A stretch of DNA of 64,000 nucleotides from NCBI GenBank assembly GCA_003116875.1, contig BCKT01000006.1, positions 1,054,001 through 1,118,000 on the forward strand, read 5' to 3'. Numbering within the stretch: position 1 is the first letter of the stretch; each line of letters opens with the position of its first letter. The position numbers were made by a program, and so were the translations under genes. Of this stretch, positions 33,337 to 53,731 are shown piece by piece. The notes beneath the pieces are model-generated. The model was not told the DNA's origin. It ran no database searches and saw only the letters and a program-made list of their open reading frames with translations. The DNA comes from Takashimella koratensis. Lineage: Eukaryota > Basidiomycota > Tremellomycetes > Trichosporonales > Tetragoniomycetaceae.

Positions 33337-35614
33337 TTACACGTCCAACGGGTCGAGAGCCGAGAACAACACCGCATCCCTACCCCGCTGCACGGGTACC
33401 ATCTTCACCGGTGTCGTCGCTGTCGAACCCGCGGGGGTGGATACCGCCGACCCAGTTGTAGTAGCCGCTGGCGTCAACGCTTGTGGGTTGGTCGAGATCG
33501 CAGGTCGTGAGACACCCTGGGCACCAGGTGCGTGCGTCCGCTGTTGGGCGGGCCACGTGCCCATTCGGGGTCCAGCATGAGGAGTCGTCGTCGCCTGCGC
33601 GGCGCGGTTGGGGACAGCGTACGGTGCAGCAGCAGACGGTCGCGGTGTGGTCGTCGCAGTCGCTGCAGGGCCCGCACCATTGGGGGCGTGAGCGGCAGGT
33701 CCTCGAGTGGGTGTAGCAGTTGACGTTGTGGGAGCCGCGGTTTGCGGAGTAGGAGGCGCCGAAGTATCTTGTCGCTTAGTCGGCGTGGGTCCAAACGAAG
33801 GAGGTTGTGGGTGTGTGCCGTTTTGCAGCATCCGCAGACCGTACTCGCCGTGCTCTCCAGAGTTGAGGTAGTGGTACTGACTCGTCAGACAAGATCTTCC
33901 AAAATTTCTACCACTCACCTTGAGACCGTTCATTTGGCGGTATCGCTTGTTGCAGCCAGCGCCCACAGCGCACACGTACGGCCGTGCCCTCTCCTCTGCC
34001 TCCTCCAGAGTCAAACCACTGTCCAACGCATCGTGAATCGCAAAATCGCATTGGCTGCAAGGGTCAGCTGGGTCGAATCCAGAACACATACCCCTTCTGC
34101 AAGTGATACTTGAGACCATTGCTCTGGCGGTACGACTTGTTGCAGCCGGGGTTGGGACACCGCCAGGCGCGGCTGTTAGCGAACAAACTCGGTTGATGCA
34201 ACGCTGCATCAAAAGTCCTAAGCTTGTCGGCAGCACCTGACGCCGCTTGATCTCCTCCCTCAGCCGCGCCTTCGTCGCCTGAATCTGTGTCGGCGCCATT
34301 CTCCGTCGGCGCTGCGCTTGGGGTTGCCGACGGGGCCTCACGCTTCGCCTGGGCCGGCGTGACTTGGGGAGCAGGAGGTGGAGCTGCTGGAGTCGGTGCA
34401 AAGAGGAGATTTGGCGCGACAGCGGTCGGTTGACCAGCGGAGATCCCGGAAGGTGCGTTCTTGTTTGACGCCGCGACGACTTCGTTGAACGCTCTCTCGA
34501 ATCGGTTGGCAGGTTGAGCCTGGGTAGTGCCGGCACCGAAGAATGCACCTCGAGATGCGGGAGTGATTTTGGGTGCAAAAGGTGGCGACGGGTGAGCCGA
34601 TGTTGTGGGAGTGGGGAGAGAAGCGTCAAGTGAGGACGCGGTAGAGCCAGATGGCGCTGTGGGGATCTGGGACTTGAAGCTTGCCTCGCCCTCTGGTGGC
34701 GAGGCGAGAACGTCGGATAACTTGAGAGGCGTAGCGGCGGCCGGTGCAGGCTCGACTTTAGCAGGGATTGGATAACTCGGGACAGGACGTGGAGAGGTTG
34801 ATCCTCGCGATGACGCAGACCCCGGCTTGACGGTTCGCGAAGGTTCCAGCGCGATCTCTGGCTCGGCTTCAAGGTCGAGGTCCATAGCTAAAGTGACGGG
34901 TGAGAACCCTGCGTCTGGTATATTCGGATCCGAGTACGGGTGTTGTTCCTCGAAATGCTCGAGGAGGGCGTGTAGGCCCGCATGTTTTTGGCCACAGCAT
35001 TCGTACTCTTTTGTCAACTCGGCATCGGATCGGACAGCCATGAGCGACTCGATCTGGGGTCGAGAGTAGGATCGGCCCATGGACCCCATGGGATTTGTGG
35101 AAAGCGACGCGAGAGAGGCAGAGAGTGCGTTGGGGTTGTAGGAAAAATCTCGTTCCCTGCCTTGAACGGCGGCGGCGTAGGATCGGCGATGAGAGGCGGA
35201 AAGGGCGGAGCTGGGGAGGTTGAAAGCGGCAGAGGAAGTGGTAAAGGAAGATGGATCCATCATGTTGACCGATGTCCCGAAAGGCATTTGCGGGGAGTCA
35301 CTGGAAAGGTTAGAACGTTGGTCTGACGACAATAAAGTGTAGACTCACCCGCCATCGTTGTAGAACCTAGCACCGTAGCTACCGACGGCGTTCCCCCACT
35401 TGTAGCTCCGAGGATCGCCATATGACGCTCCACCACCATTGTTAAAGCTGATACCTGACATGGCGGCGCCAAAGGACATTGGGGACGCGCCTGTTCGGGG
35501 TGGTGGTTGGGTTGTGCGAAGGCCCGTTGACTGCTTGCGAGTCGGTCGGGACGGGTTGACCGGAGCCGGGACGGGCAATGGAGGAGCCGACTGCATCGCG
35601 GTTGTTTGCGGCAT
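33337..35614 (-). CDS. Sfp1-like C2H2 zinc-finger transcription factor
   Basis: The ATG is at 35614 and the first intron ends before D-S-P-Q-M-P-F-G. A conserved segment (Y-E-C-C-G-Q-K-H-A-G-L-H-A-L-L-E-H-F, about 34960) resembles the N-terminal finger of Sfp1/JAZF1 proteins. Two closely related C2H2 units lie near 34170-33860: W-R-C-P-N-P-G-C-N-K-S-Y-R-Q-S-N-G-L-K-Y, then Y-V-C-A-V-G-A-G-C-N-K-R-Y-R-Q-M-N-G-L-K. Each is interrupted by a short intron, and they are linked by G-Q-C-D-F-A-I-H. Yeast Sfp1 controls ribosomal-protein genes under TOR signalling. The linker and the ~200-residue C-terminus are low-complexity T/A/P. Orthology to Sfp1 is likely but unproven. Confidence 0.8.
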
Positions 35615-36402
35615 GAGTGGGGGGTGTGTAGGGGTGTTGTGGTCGTGTATAAAGTCGAGGATGAGAAGGGTTGTAGTCGAAGGGAAGAGGAGGGGAGGCG
35701 AGGGTTAGGGGTGGTAGTCGAAGTGGTCGACGCTAGTCCCGGAGAGGTTGATTGATAATAAACGGCTACTTTTGGGTGTGGATCCAGCTCAGCCGGTGGC
35801 AAGGGAGGGGAACGTGGTAGAGGTGGTCGTGCGCGAGCTGACCATCGACCGCGAGGGGGTTGTAGCTGGGAATGAGCGTCGGCGGCAGTGGTGGTTGAGG
35901 TTTCAGTGAAGTGGACAGAGGACAAGCAGGCCGAGTTGGGTGAGATTGGAATGGATGGATTGGGGTGAGACGGTAAGACTAGGTTTGTGTAAGAGGAGAA
36001 AAAAAAAAAGATGGTGGTAGGTGGTGGACGTGGGTGGATGGATGGGTGAATGCGTGGTTGGAATACAAATTCAGGGTCGCCACTCAAAGGATGGGGACAA
36101 GGGTGGGTCGGTGGGTGTGTGTGTGCGGACGGAACGGGGTTACTGCAGGGAAGCCAAGGCTAGGTCCCATCAATCCCTTGAATCAATCGCCCAAAAGGGT
36201 AATAACCACCCAAGTCCAGGCGCTTAGATCTATTAGAACCGAGATTAGCCTTGATTCATTACCATGCTTTCCTAATCACTGCACCAGACGCAGCAATGTG
36301 GCATCCGTCCGCACCGGGCTTCAGGAGGCTATGTCATGTGTATCCACAATTATGCATCAAGGTACTGTACATTGCCCACATTGACTTTGGCCTGAGGACT
36401 AG
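35615..36402. promoter_or_regulatory. Upstream region of the Sfp1-like gene
   Basis: The sense strand of the Sfp1-like gene is strongly CT/CA-rich here (35620-36130), consistent with a long leader and promoter. No gene is seen. Confidence 0.5.
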
Positions 36403-37792
36403 CTACTTGCCTTGTGACCGGGCAAGCTTCCACGCCGCTGCTCGAGCCCGTCTCTCTGCCTGTTTTCTCGCCTCGGCCTCGGCCTCGTCCTTGTCCTCCG
36501 GTACTGGCGGAGGCGCTTGATCGTGTGGCGGTGGAGGCGCAGGTGATGACGCTTTCCTCCCTCCCGCAACTGGTGGAGACGGCGGCGGTGGTGGTGGCGA
36601 AGGCGGCAAGACCTCTGGCTCCCTTGGTTCGCCTCCCCCACCCTCCTCTTCGCTGCCACTATCACTCCCGTACCCAACCATCAACCCGCCCAACCCGGTT
36701 TGTACCGGTTTCCCAGCTCGTTCCCTCTCCCTGGCCTTTTCAGCAGAGAACATCACCCTCGCCTCAGTCTTGGCGTCTGCCCAGGTCGACGCCCACCGCC
36801 CACGCAGAAAAGCGAAGCGTTCGTCGGATGCGTGGTGCGCCATGATTCGGATCTCAAGCAGGCGCGGGTCGGGTGAACGCGCAAGGGAGAGGGCGGTGTG
36901 GGACATTAGTGCCGCGATGGCTTTGGGTGGCTAAAGGGCGGAGGTTAGCAAGTTGTTCTAAATGAGAGCCTATCGAATCACACTCCTTGTAGAAGACACA
37001 AATTCACTCACCTCCTCGTCATCATCTTGCACTTGCGCCTGACCCCCTTCCCCTTCCCTCGCATCCTCCAACTCCCTCTCTCTCACTCTCGCTTCTCTCA
37101 AATCCTCAACCCACTTTCTCCTCTTCTCACGGGTGTACGCCTCTCTGGCTTCATCATCTGATAGCGCCCACACTTCTTCTTCGTCCGAAGGGAGGTCGGA
37201 CCACCCGCTGCTCTCGACCGACGGAGAGCGGGATCGAGCGGAAGGACCGGAAGGACCGGCTCGAGGTTGAGGGTCTCGAGAAGTGCTAGGTATCGATGGG
37301 AGAGAGTCCAGCAAGTGGATAATGTCGTACCTGCAGATGCGTATGTTAGCGAATATTCAAGAATGATACAAGCGCAGGTGACGGCGTGGGAGACGCTCGT
37401 CACTGACATGATCTATCCACGATTCTCTTCACAACTTGCTCGCGCCTGTACCTTGGTTCTTGTCTACCTTTGACTTGCATCTACTTTGACATCGAGTCCT
37501 CCTTCCTCGCGACTAGAAACACATCTGACAAAACCCAGACCTACCTCTCTGCCCAAACATCCATCTCCTCTCCAGCCCACTTGATCATCCCCGCACTTCC
37601 TCTTCCTTCTTCATATCGCTCCAGTTGCGCTTCGTACGCCGTCACATAAGCGGTCGGCGGTCCTTGCAGCTGGGTCACCTTCTGTTTCTCCCCTCTCGCT
37701 TGCCGGTGGTCCGATCCGTCTCTATCTGGGTGGCGACGGTCGTCCGTCCCTCGGTGAGGATGGCGGTACGCTTGCCTTCGCTTGGTTGGCAT
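36403..37792 (-). CDS. Conserved-looking fungal unknown protein
   Basis: Three exons: the ATG at 37792 to about 37544, a middle exon beginning at about 37335, and a last exon ending at the stop at 36403. Splicing joins W-A-E-R to Y-D-I-I-H-L-L-D-S-L-P and D-D-D-E-E to P-P-K-A-I-A-A-L-M. The N-terminus is basic (R-R-Q-A-Y-R-H-P-H-R). The middle has S-S-G-W-S-D-L-P-S-D-E-E-E and a charged helix (K-R-R-K-W-V-E-D-L-R-E-A-R). The most ordered part is R-I-M-A-H-H-A-S-D-E-R-F-A-F-L-R-G-R-W, followed by a proline-rich and coiled tail. The F-A-F-L-R-G-R-W element recalls SURP-type modules, but weakly. I do not assign a function. Confidence 0.65.
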
Positions 37793-37954
37793 GGATGTTG
37801 TGCACTAGAAATCCAAATCGAAATTACCGTTTGCTCACGTTTGGTTTGATCACAAGCCGGAACGGAATCAATTCTCATTTCGTAGTGTACGTCGTCTTAC
37901 CACCTCCGCTCGTGGTTCACTTCTCCGCATCGCTCATTACCTCTAATCGACACC

Positions 37955-38467
37955 ATGGCGTCGGTCGCAGCGAGCGCGACGATCGGGGCGCCTTCGGGCC
38001 TCTCAACGGGCTCGACAAGTAGCCATACCTACGCATATGCGACGAGCAAGATTGTCCGCGTCGCTGTTGCCGCCGGTATCATCGTATTGTTCCTCACTGC
38101 TCTCCTCTTATTCTTCAAAGTACGTCGAGATACACCAATCCTCATTCCAATGCCCCTTTTCATTCTAACAGCTGAGGCTGACCCCCTATCTCTCGGTTAG
38201 ATCTCATCATGGGTTCGATTCAGACAACGACTTCGACGACAACATACACTCACGTCCCTCCTCGAAGCGGAACAAGAAGCCAAAGCATTCGAGATTGCAG
38301 CGTGGGCCGACGAGCCTGGCCAGGCGCCGATCAGGGGGGCTAGTAGAGGGAGGGTGGGGAGATACTGGTGGGGAGGGAAGAAGACGGTTAAGAAAAAGGT
38401 CAAGGGGCAGAAGAGGGGAAGGACGAATGCGCATGCGGTACATGAGTGGGAAGGGGTCCCGGCGTAG
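37955..38467 (+). CDS. Single-pass membrane protein of unknown function, 143 aa
   Basis: Exon 1 (37955-38119) and exon 2 (38201-38467) are joined by an 81-nt intron with a GCTGAG/GCTGAC branch region. After a Ser/Thr/Ala-rich start there is one membrane helix, A-V-A-A-G-I-I-V-L-F-L-T-A-L-L-L-F-F, at about residues 36-54. A basic segment (R-F-R-Q-R-L-R-R-Q) follows, so the C-terminus is probably cytosolic. The tail is Lys/Arg/Gly-rich. The gene is divergent from the unknown at 36403-37792, with 162 nt between starts. No family was recognised. Confidence 0.6.
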
Positions 38468-38803
38468 TCTGGGGAGGTGTGAGCGGGGCGGACCGACAGT
38501 GCGCGAGTGGGTATCAGCCCGAGTTGGTATTGAATAGAGAGACTGGAGATGGAATTCCGGCCAAGTCTGTGCCGGCCGTCACAGTGTACGATACGTTCTC
38601 AACGCTTGTAGCGATAGGTACACAGGTCATAGCTATTGTAAATGCATGATAATACGTCTCTATAATACAAGCATACGATTCCTTGTTTTTCTTGCCAAAT
38701 CGAAAACGACGATAAGAGACCCTCTGTCTCGATCTGATTTTCCACTTTCCTTGATAATCCGATGATGAGACGCCCCACTCGACTCCTTGATTCATTCACC
38801 TCC
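38468..38803. other. Convergent region before PRP8 3' end
   Basis: No gene was seen; this is probably 3' UTR of the membrane-protein gene and of PRP8. Confidence 0.5.
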
Positions 38804-47814
<9,011 letters not shown>

Positions 47815-48177
47815 GGCGGATCGCTTGGCTCTTGAGATGAAAGAGAGTCGTTGATGAAATGGAGGATAAGGCCCGAAGCCGAAGATTTGGGATATAGCGT
47901 GGTGGTCGTCCGTCCTTCATAGGTCGGTGTCCTCTGTGGCAAATCCGAGGCAGGACACCTGCCCAGAGGATCCCATCAGGGAAAGGTCTGGATTCGGGGC
48001 TATGGGAATATAAATGCTCAAAAGGGTGTGGCACTGCCGCCTGGGCTGCCACATGCCACTAGCCGTCGTCACGTGACAAGCCTCCCATGACCTCGCTCCT
48101 ATCTGCCAATCCTAGCAAAAACGATTCACTTCCCTTTGCATCGTCAACACCTCACCACTCACCACCTCACCAACGCC
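47815..48177. promoter_or_regulatory. Divergent promoter of PRP8 and the ESSS gene
   Basis: A 363-nt interval between start codons contains a TCACGTGA palindrome and pyrimidine-rich leaders on both sides. Confidence 0.6.
48069..48076. promoter_or_regulatory. TCACGTGA palindrome between PRP8 and ESSS
   Basis: The palindrome lies 102-109 nt before the ESSS ATG and 255 nt before the PRP8 ATG. Confidence 0.5.
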
Positions 48178-48858
48178 ATGCTTCGCCAGTCCTCCACCCT
48201 CGTCCGCGCACTCCCACGGGCAGCACGGACACCTTCCGTCCGATTTGCCTCGCACGGTCCGACTTATAACCCCCCATCTGGCTACGTCTTCGGAGAGAAG
48301 GTAGGTGTTTTAGATCAATGGGCACAAATAGAACCTCAGTCTTTTGCCTCACACGAGCTGACTCAAGCAGCCTGTCAAGGGACAAAAACGCGCACGGGAA
48401 TCTTGGGAGTGAGTCAAGCGTGTGCAGAGTTTGCGTGTGGGCTACGTTCGACCTTTTGTCCACCAGCCTCCGAGCCGAACGTTTCCGCGATTTGGCCAAG
48501 CTGACTTCTCTCCAGGACAATCTACTACGTTGGCATGTTCGGCGGCATGGCTCTTGCAGCGGCCATCTTGATCTACAAGCCAGACACTAGGTGAGTAAGA
48601 TTGAATGAGGCTGGAACGAGTCCTAACAGAGCTGATGTGTTTTACTTTGTCTCCCGTCATTGTTCTACTTCACTGCATCATGGACCTATCGTTACCTGAT
48701 TGCGCATTCTGTCGTGATATTCCGGATCTGCGCAACTATCTCTACCTCACGCGCCTCGTATCATGGGTACCGCCCACAGCATCCAAACTTGGGCGATGCA
48801 GGAGGCGAAGGAGCGTATGGAGGCCCGAGGCGACAAGGTCGAGTACAAGCCTTCGTAG
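48178..48858 (+). CDS. Mitochondrial complex I ESSS subunit (NDUFB11-like)
   Basis: This is an accessory membrane-arm subunit of NADH:ubiquinone oxidoreductase. Four exons are inferred: 48178-48300, a 38-nt exon (P-V-K-G-Q-K-R-A-R-E-S-W), an exon from about 48516 to 48591, and a last exon ending at 48858. The N-terminus is a mitochondrial presequence (M-L-R-Q-S-S-T-L-V-R-A-L-P-R-A-A-R). The mature part has the family's G-P-T-Y-N-P-P-S-G-Y-V-F-G-E-K, one membrane helix in Y-Y-V-G-M-F-G-G-M-A-L-A-A-A-I-L-I-Y-K-P, and D-T-S-I-Q-T-W-A-M-Q-E-A-K joined across the last intron. The protein is about 105 aa, the usual size. Presence of complex I fits an aerobic fungus. Confidence 0.88.
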
Positions 48859-49149
48859 AATCTGGTCAACGTGTATTGTTAGGAGGTTGCAACGTAGACG
48901 AGCTTGGTTGGGGGACGTTCTTATGCATGTTACATCCAGACGACTTGAATCGTGTCCATGAGGCCAGTCTCGATGACGAAGCTAGAGATGATGAGCCCCG
49001 TCGACGGGATGTGGGCCTGGTAAATTGCCTCGGGTTTATCCGAGGTGTCGCCCACCGATCGTGACTGACGCAACTTAACCTCGCTTCCACTTCCTCTCCT
49101 CTCAAACTTTACACAACCCATTGCACATTTCGACAAACTCATTGCTGCA

Positions 49150-50624
49150 ATGCCTCCTCTTCAGACCTATGGAAAGCGCCCCGTTGTCGTCTTGACGGTA
49201 AGCTCTCTCCTAACCGCTGCCCGAGCGTCCTCTGCTCTCCGCGCGTCATTGTACAAATCGCAGCTTCTGCCAATATGGGATAGCAGTCCTAACTCTGAGC
49301 TCGTAGAACGACGACGGTCCTCCCTCTGACTCTTCCCCCAACGTGTACGATTTTGCCAAAGCTTTGAAGCAGAGGCTGGACTGGGAGGTCAAGGTCGTTA
49401 TCCCAGACTGCCAAAAGTCCTGGTATGTCAGCTTGGAACAGGTTCGCGACTTAGCTGACAAGGCCAGGGTCGGCAAGGCGTATGCCATCAGCGATGTCAT
49501 CAAGCTCTCTTACTTCTATCCTCTTGGTGAGCTCGTCGATCTCACTCAGAGGACAAGCTCGTGCTAACGTATCCTCGTTCAGAGCCCGATGGGAGGCAAG
49601 GCGAGATCACCTCTGTTTCCCGGCCATTGAAAGAGGGGGAGACGATGGAATGGATCTTATTGAGCGGAGTGAGCTCATCGTCGCTATTTTCGAGCTCCTA
49701 CTGACCCTTACAGACCCCCGCATCTTGCGCCAACATCGCTCTGCACAACCTCTACCCAGGTCAAATCGACCTCATCATCTCCGGCCCCAACCGTGAGTCT
49801 CCCTTCCCCCCAAACCTTTACTAAACCTCCCAGACGGCCGAAACTCTTCGACCGCTTTCGCTTTGTCCTCCGGAACTATTGGAGCTGCTCTTGCCGGGAC
49901 CCTCTCCATTCCCGTCCCTGGTCCTTCTGGTCAGCCATCCTTGCACGAGACCCACATGCCATCGATCGCCGTGTCGTACGGTGTAGTCGAGCGGCCCGTT
50001 CCCGCAGGTATTAACGAGCTCGCGACTGAAGCGGCTGTCGATGTCTGCGGTCGGCTATTCAATGACTGGGGGTATGAGGATGGACCTCAAGCGTCGCCCC
50101 GCCGACCGGTTCAGTTGTACACCGTAAACGTCCCGCTCGTGAAGGAGTACCTCTTGCCGGAGAACCGCAAAGTCAGCTGGGCGACGCTCTGGAGAAGCGC
50201 GTATGGAAGGCTTTTCAAGCTCACCGATGGGTAGGTCTATCCGTGTTCTGTATATTGACCAAGCAGGGGGTCAGCCAAATGGGACCCGAGCGACAGGACC
50301 GAGCAAAAGCCCAATGTTCCGCAGGCCTCGAAACCGGATGACTGGGATCAAGGCACCGCAGGCCCAGGAGCTTTGCCTACACCTCCGTCCAGCGCAACAC
50401 CTACAACTACCGATCAATTGAAGTTCCAATTCTCGCCCAATATCCAGCCGATCCTCTTCCCACCTCCAGAGACCCTACCGTACGGCACAGACGCATGGGC
50501 TTTTGCACAAGGTTACATCAGTGTCGTCCCACTGCGTGCAGAGTTTGCCGGTCTACCGGATGGAGGATGCGGGTTTGGAACTGAGACTGACTTTAGCTCT
50601 CACGCCGGTCGTCTCTGGACATAA
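49150..50624 (+). CDS. SurE-like 5'/3'-nucleotidase (acid phosphatase family)
   Basis: SurE proteins remove phosphate from nucleotides using a metal bound by an N-D-D-G motif. The spliced start (ATG 49150) gives V-V-V-L-T-N-D-D-G-P-P-S-D-S-S-P-N-V-Y, with the D-D pair that binds metal. Next are V-V-I-P-D-C-Q-K-S-W, V-G-K-A-Y, P-L-K-E-G-E and G-T-P-A-S-C-A-N-I-A-L-H-N, then D-L-I-I-S-G-P-N-H-G-R-N-S-S-T-A-F-A with the second metal ligand (Asn) and A-L-S-S-G-T-I-G-A-A. The intron at about 50232-50267 joins D-G to G-S-A-K-W-D-P. The C-terminus ends at 50624. Short introns of 40-75 nt separate six or seven exons. Homologues exist in Yarrowia (PHO2 type) and yeast Pby1. The gene is complete. Confidence 0.88.
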
Positions 50625-50714
50625 ATAGAGGCATCCTCTCCCTTGTCTGACTCATTCAACACTGATCCGGTCGTCTACAATATGCATTGGTTCTAGGATT
50701 TCTAGACTCGTATG

Positions 50715-51747
50715 TTACGATGACTCGTTCGAGTCGGACTCCGCATACAAGCTGATCTTGTTCTTCCCGTAGAAGAAGAACTTTTGTGACAGCATGATGA
50801 TGTCAAAGGCTAGCGATAGAAGAGCGAGGCCGAGCTTGGCAGGGTTGGCGATGATGCCTGCTGGCTGATGGTCGATGAAGACGGCAGAGACGACGAGTTG
50901 GAGGAAGGATAGTACTCCGCCTCCACAGTCCTAGACCAGGTCAGCTTGTCGTTACGTTATCCACGTTACACTTACGCAGAGGACGGCAGTCACTGAGTAA
51001 CCTGCTGTGCTCTTCAACCGATAATTGAGGAGAATCTGGGGCATGTACTTGATAAGTGAGATGAAGAGCTTGAGAGTTGAGACGTAATACAGCCAGTCGA
51101 GGAATTGGACGGTCCCTATCCATACAGCGACGCCTAGACCAAGGGAAGAGGCGAAAATGAATCCGATAGCCACCTGGCAAGTGAGCGACGGAGTGGTCAA
51201 GGCCACCTCGGCCGCGGTCTCGTCTCGATGCTGCGCTTGAAGGAGGGGAGCAGTTTCACCCTCGCCCGATGCCTGGGACTTGGATGCGAGCCTCGATCGG
51301 CGCGAGTAGACGAAAACTTGGATGAGGGTGATGAGGGAGAGGATGAAAGCGTGGAGGGAGAACGCAAGGTCGGACGCAGAGACTTGAGGGAGGTGACCGT
51401 CATGTCGGTCTTGGTATTGCCGCCGAGCAGTGGAAGAGAAGAAGGCGCCCCATGTCCAGATCGTCAAGGCCAAGAAGCCAAAGGGGTTGATATAGGTAAA
51501 GTCGGGTGAGAATCCGACGGCTCTATCCCGAGATATATAAGCTTGCTCTTCCTATGTATGGGCCAGAAGATCCTAAAAGTTGAGCAACTCACGATTGTCG
51601 TTTCCAGTTGAGGTAAATCTGTGGGTAAAACGAGAACGACCAAAGGGCGAAATAGCTAACCCCACAGATTGCGCTGACCGCTTGCCAGAAACCAAAGGGT
51701 TTGACGATACTCGCGGTAGGACCTGTCCACGCTTCCAGATTAGACAT
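50715..51747 (-). CDS. ERS1: Cystinosin/Ers1-like PQ-loop transporter
   Basis: Cystinosin exports cystine from the lysosome or vacuole with protons. The first in-frame ATG is at 51747. The PQ-loop signatures are visible: S-F-S-F-Y-P-Q-I-Y-L-N-W-K-R in the first exon and I-K-Y-M-P-Q-I-L-L-N-Y-R-L-K-S-T-A-G-Y-S at about 51000-51050. About seven hydrophobic segments are present, as expected. A loop rich in Q/E/R/D between segments 3 and 4 (A-S-G-E-G-E-T-A-P-L-L) may carry a vacuolar sorting signal. Introns near 50940-50974 and 51490-51600 are short. The last exon reads L-G-L-A-L-L-S-L-A-F-D and ends S-N-E-S-S. It is divergent from SUB1 (224 nt). Confidence 0.88.
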
Positions 51748-51970
51748 GATGCGATGCTGGGTAGATGAATGGTATGAAGGTGTTGCAGGTTGTTGATAAT
51801 CCAAGCAGGTCGTAAGGCGTCATCGGCTGTTGGCAAAAATAGTCCGTACATCGGAGGGTGGGGCCCCACCTCCACCTTCCATGGGCCGTCGTCAAGGGGA
51901 AGTGCGCATCACTCAACACTTCATCTTCCAGCGACTCATCATCTTCCCTATCGTCTTCACCCTAGCAGCG

Positions 51971-52616
51971 ATGGGAAGAGTCAAGCGAGAAGTCTCATTT
52001 GACGAGGACGGCGAGGAGAAGACGTTGGCTGTTACCGCATCGCAAGACGTACGCTAGCGCTTCTTGTACGAGTGCCGCCGGATCTAGCTGATGCCTGTCC
52101 TCCAGCGCAAGAAGAGAAAGGTGGACAAGAGAGACAGCAAAGTGAGTTTATCACTAGCTGCCAGTTGGATCTGCAGTAGACGACAGCTAAGGAATCTCCT
52201 TCAGGAGCCTGCGTCAGGCTCATCGGAAGCCGTCGAGGTCGAAGAGAACGCGGATGGAGATCCATTCATCAAGGTTAGCTACCGCCTCAAGCAGAACTCA
52301 AGCTGACCCTTACTGTAGCTGTCCGAGTTCCGTCGCGTAACCGTACGCAAGTATAAAGGCGCGACGCTCGTTGACATCCGCGAGGTTAGCTGAGAAGTTT
52401 GAAAGGTATGGAAGTAGCTGATCGTGACATCAGTACTACAAAGACAAGACGTCTGGCGAGTTGAAGCCCGGAGCAAAGGGTGTCAGCTTGAACCTGGACC
52501 AAGTGAGCTGTCATACTCACTATCGATAGAGAAGTATCAGCTGACAAGGTACCCAGTGGAAGGTGCTCCGCGCTAGCATCGATACTCTTGACGACCTCGT
52601 CAAGGGGAGCAAGTAG
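51971..52616 (+). CDS. SUB1: Transcriptional coactivator Sub1/PC4
   Basis: PC4/Sub1 binds single-stranded DNA and supports RNA polymerase II transcription and promoter melting. The ATG at 51971 opens M-G-R-V-K-R-E-V-S-F-D-E-D-G; an in-frame ATG at 51881 would add 30 residues of less typical sequence. Five introns (38-65 nt) lead to D-P-F-I-K, L-S-E-F-R-R-V-T-V-R-K-Y-K-G-A-T-L-V-D, Y-Y-K-D-K-T-S-G-E-L-K-P-G-A-K-G-V and W-K-V-L-R-A-S-I-D, the whole PC4 core. A basic stretch (R-K-K-R-K-V-D-K-R) may be a nuclear signal. Length is normal. Confidence 0.9.
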
Positions 52617-52788
52617 ATAACACCTTTGTTCACGAAACCATTTACGACCCTGCATGTGCATACCAGGCCTCACGTACCTGTCTAATTCAGTACCCTCCAA
52701 TATGTCATAAAGAATCTTTCGCCAAGAGACTGCCCACACCTAAAGCCTCGAATGGGACATGGGTAACTAACCTGGGTGGCGAAGAAGG

Positions 52789-53352
52789 TCAAGGCCTTGC
52801 TTCACTGCCCCTGTCGGTAGTCTGTTGTCCACGTCCAAGCAGCATGAGATACTGCCAGCCTTGAGTCAGTGCGCTAGTCACGCGAGAGACCCGACCATAA
52901 ACGGTAGTAGCCTCTTGATCCAGGCGCGCTTGTTCCTCCTCTTCGGTGCAGACCTGACAATCGCAATCAGAAACGTCATCAGCAAACGAGAACAAGTCTG
53001 GCTGCGAGGTAGTGTCTCTTGTGACCAACCAATCAGACCTGGATGGAGTCGGTTCGTTGGTTGTTTGGCCATCGGTCTTGACGGCAGAGCGCCGCGGATT
53101 CACTCTAGAGTCAGAAGTGCTTCCTTCTTGTGTGGTAGACATGTCTGCGGGGACTACTGAGTCAACTACAACAGCTTGCTCGTTGGTACTGGTGATCATG
53201 ACTTTGTTTGCTCGAGGTATGATATTGCTAAAAATCAGAGGTGGAGTGGCGAGGAGTTGACTCACTCGCTTGCTTATATCGAGCAACCAACCGCCCCGAC
53301 GATATCCTGCGCAGTCAAACCCACTGAGGATATGCTTCCTCCATTCACCCAT
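52789..53352 (-). CDS. Doubtful unknown protein, 187 aa
   Basis: A continuous frame runs from the ATG at 53352; a second ATG lies at 53199. The composition is protein-like, with D-C-D-C-Q-V-C-T-E-E-E-E near the middle and a possible helix (Y-G-R-V-S-R-V-T-S-A-L-T-Q-G-W-Q-Y-L). A GTGAGT...TTTTAG interval at about 53262-53225 looks like an intron, but removing it breaks the frame. I recognise no family. The structure could be wrong, or it may be an antisense transcript of the SUB1-UBA1 interval. Confidence 0.35.
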   Translation of the reverse strand: MGEWRKHILSGFDCAGYRRGGWLLDISKRVSQLLATPPLIFSNIIPRANKVMITSTNEQAVVVDSVVPADMSTTQEGSTSDSRVNPRRSAVKTDGQTTNEPTPSRSDWLVTRDTTSQPDLFSFADDVSDCDCQVCTEEEEQARLDQEATTVYGRVSRVTSALTQGWQYLMLLGRGQQTTDRGSEARP

Positions 53353-53731
53353 CGCTTAGTTGCACAACAAGGGAAAAGATTACATGGGAGCGTGAGATCC
53401 CTCCACAGTGGATGAAAGCAAGTTGAGTTTGCTTTTTGGCATTCGGATAGTTGCTAGAGACGACGTCATGCCACAGTGAGCTGAATCTGCCACCGTGTTC
53501 CGTTGCCGCCCTCCACTATATCCCTTTCGTCACCGCCCTCTACCATCAGTCATCTACCTTTCTCATCCTCACTCATCCACATCCCTCTCATCCCCAGGCT
53601 ATTGTATCTCTAGCCACCTCTCCAACGACACACACTAGCATCCCCGCTGACCCACTGCCCACGCCAAGTACTCAGCGCTACATAGATCCATCACTTTCCA
53701 ACCACCCGTTCTCACCAAACCCTGTTCCAAC
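53353..53731. promoter_or_regulatory. UBA1 upstream region
   Basis: Pyrimidine-rich leader-like sequence (53510-53680) precedes the UBA1 ATG. No separate gene is seen. Confidence 0.5.

Noticed and set aside
53225..53262. Intron inside the doubtful minus-strand frame upstream of UBA1
   Set aside because: GTGAGT...TTTTAG looks plausible, but removing it produces an early stop, so the gene model cannot be improved from sequence alone.
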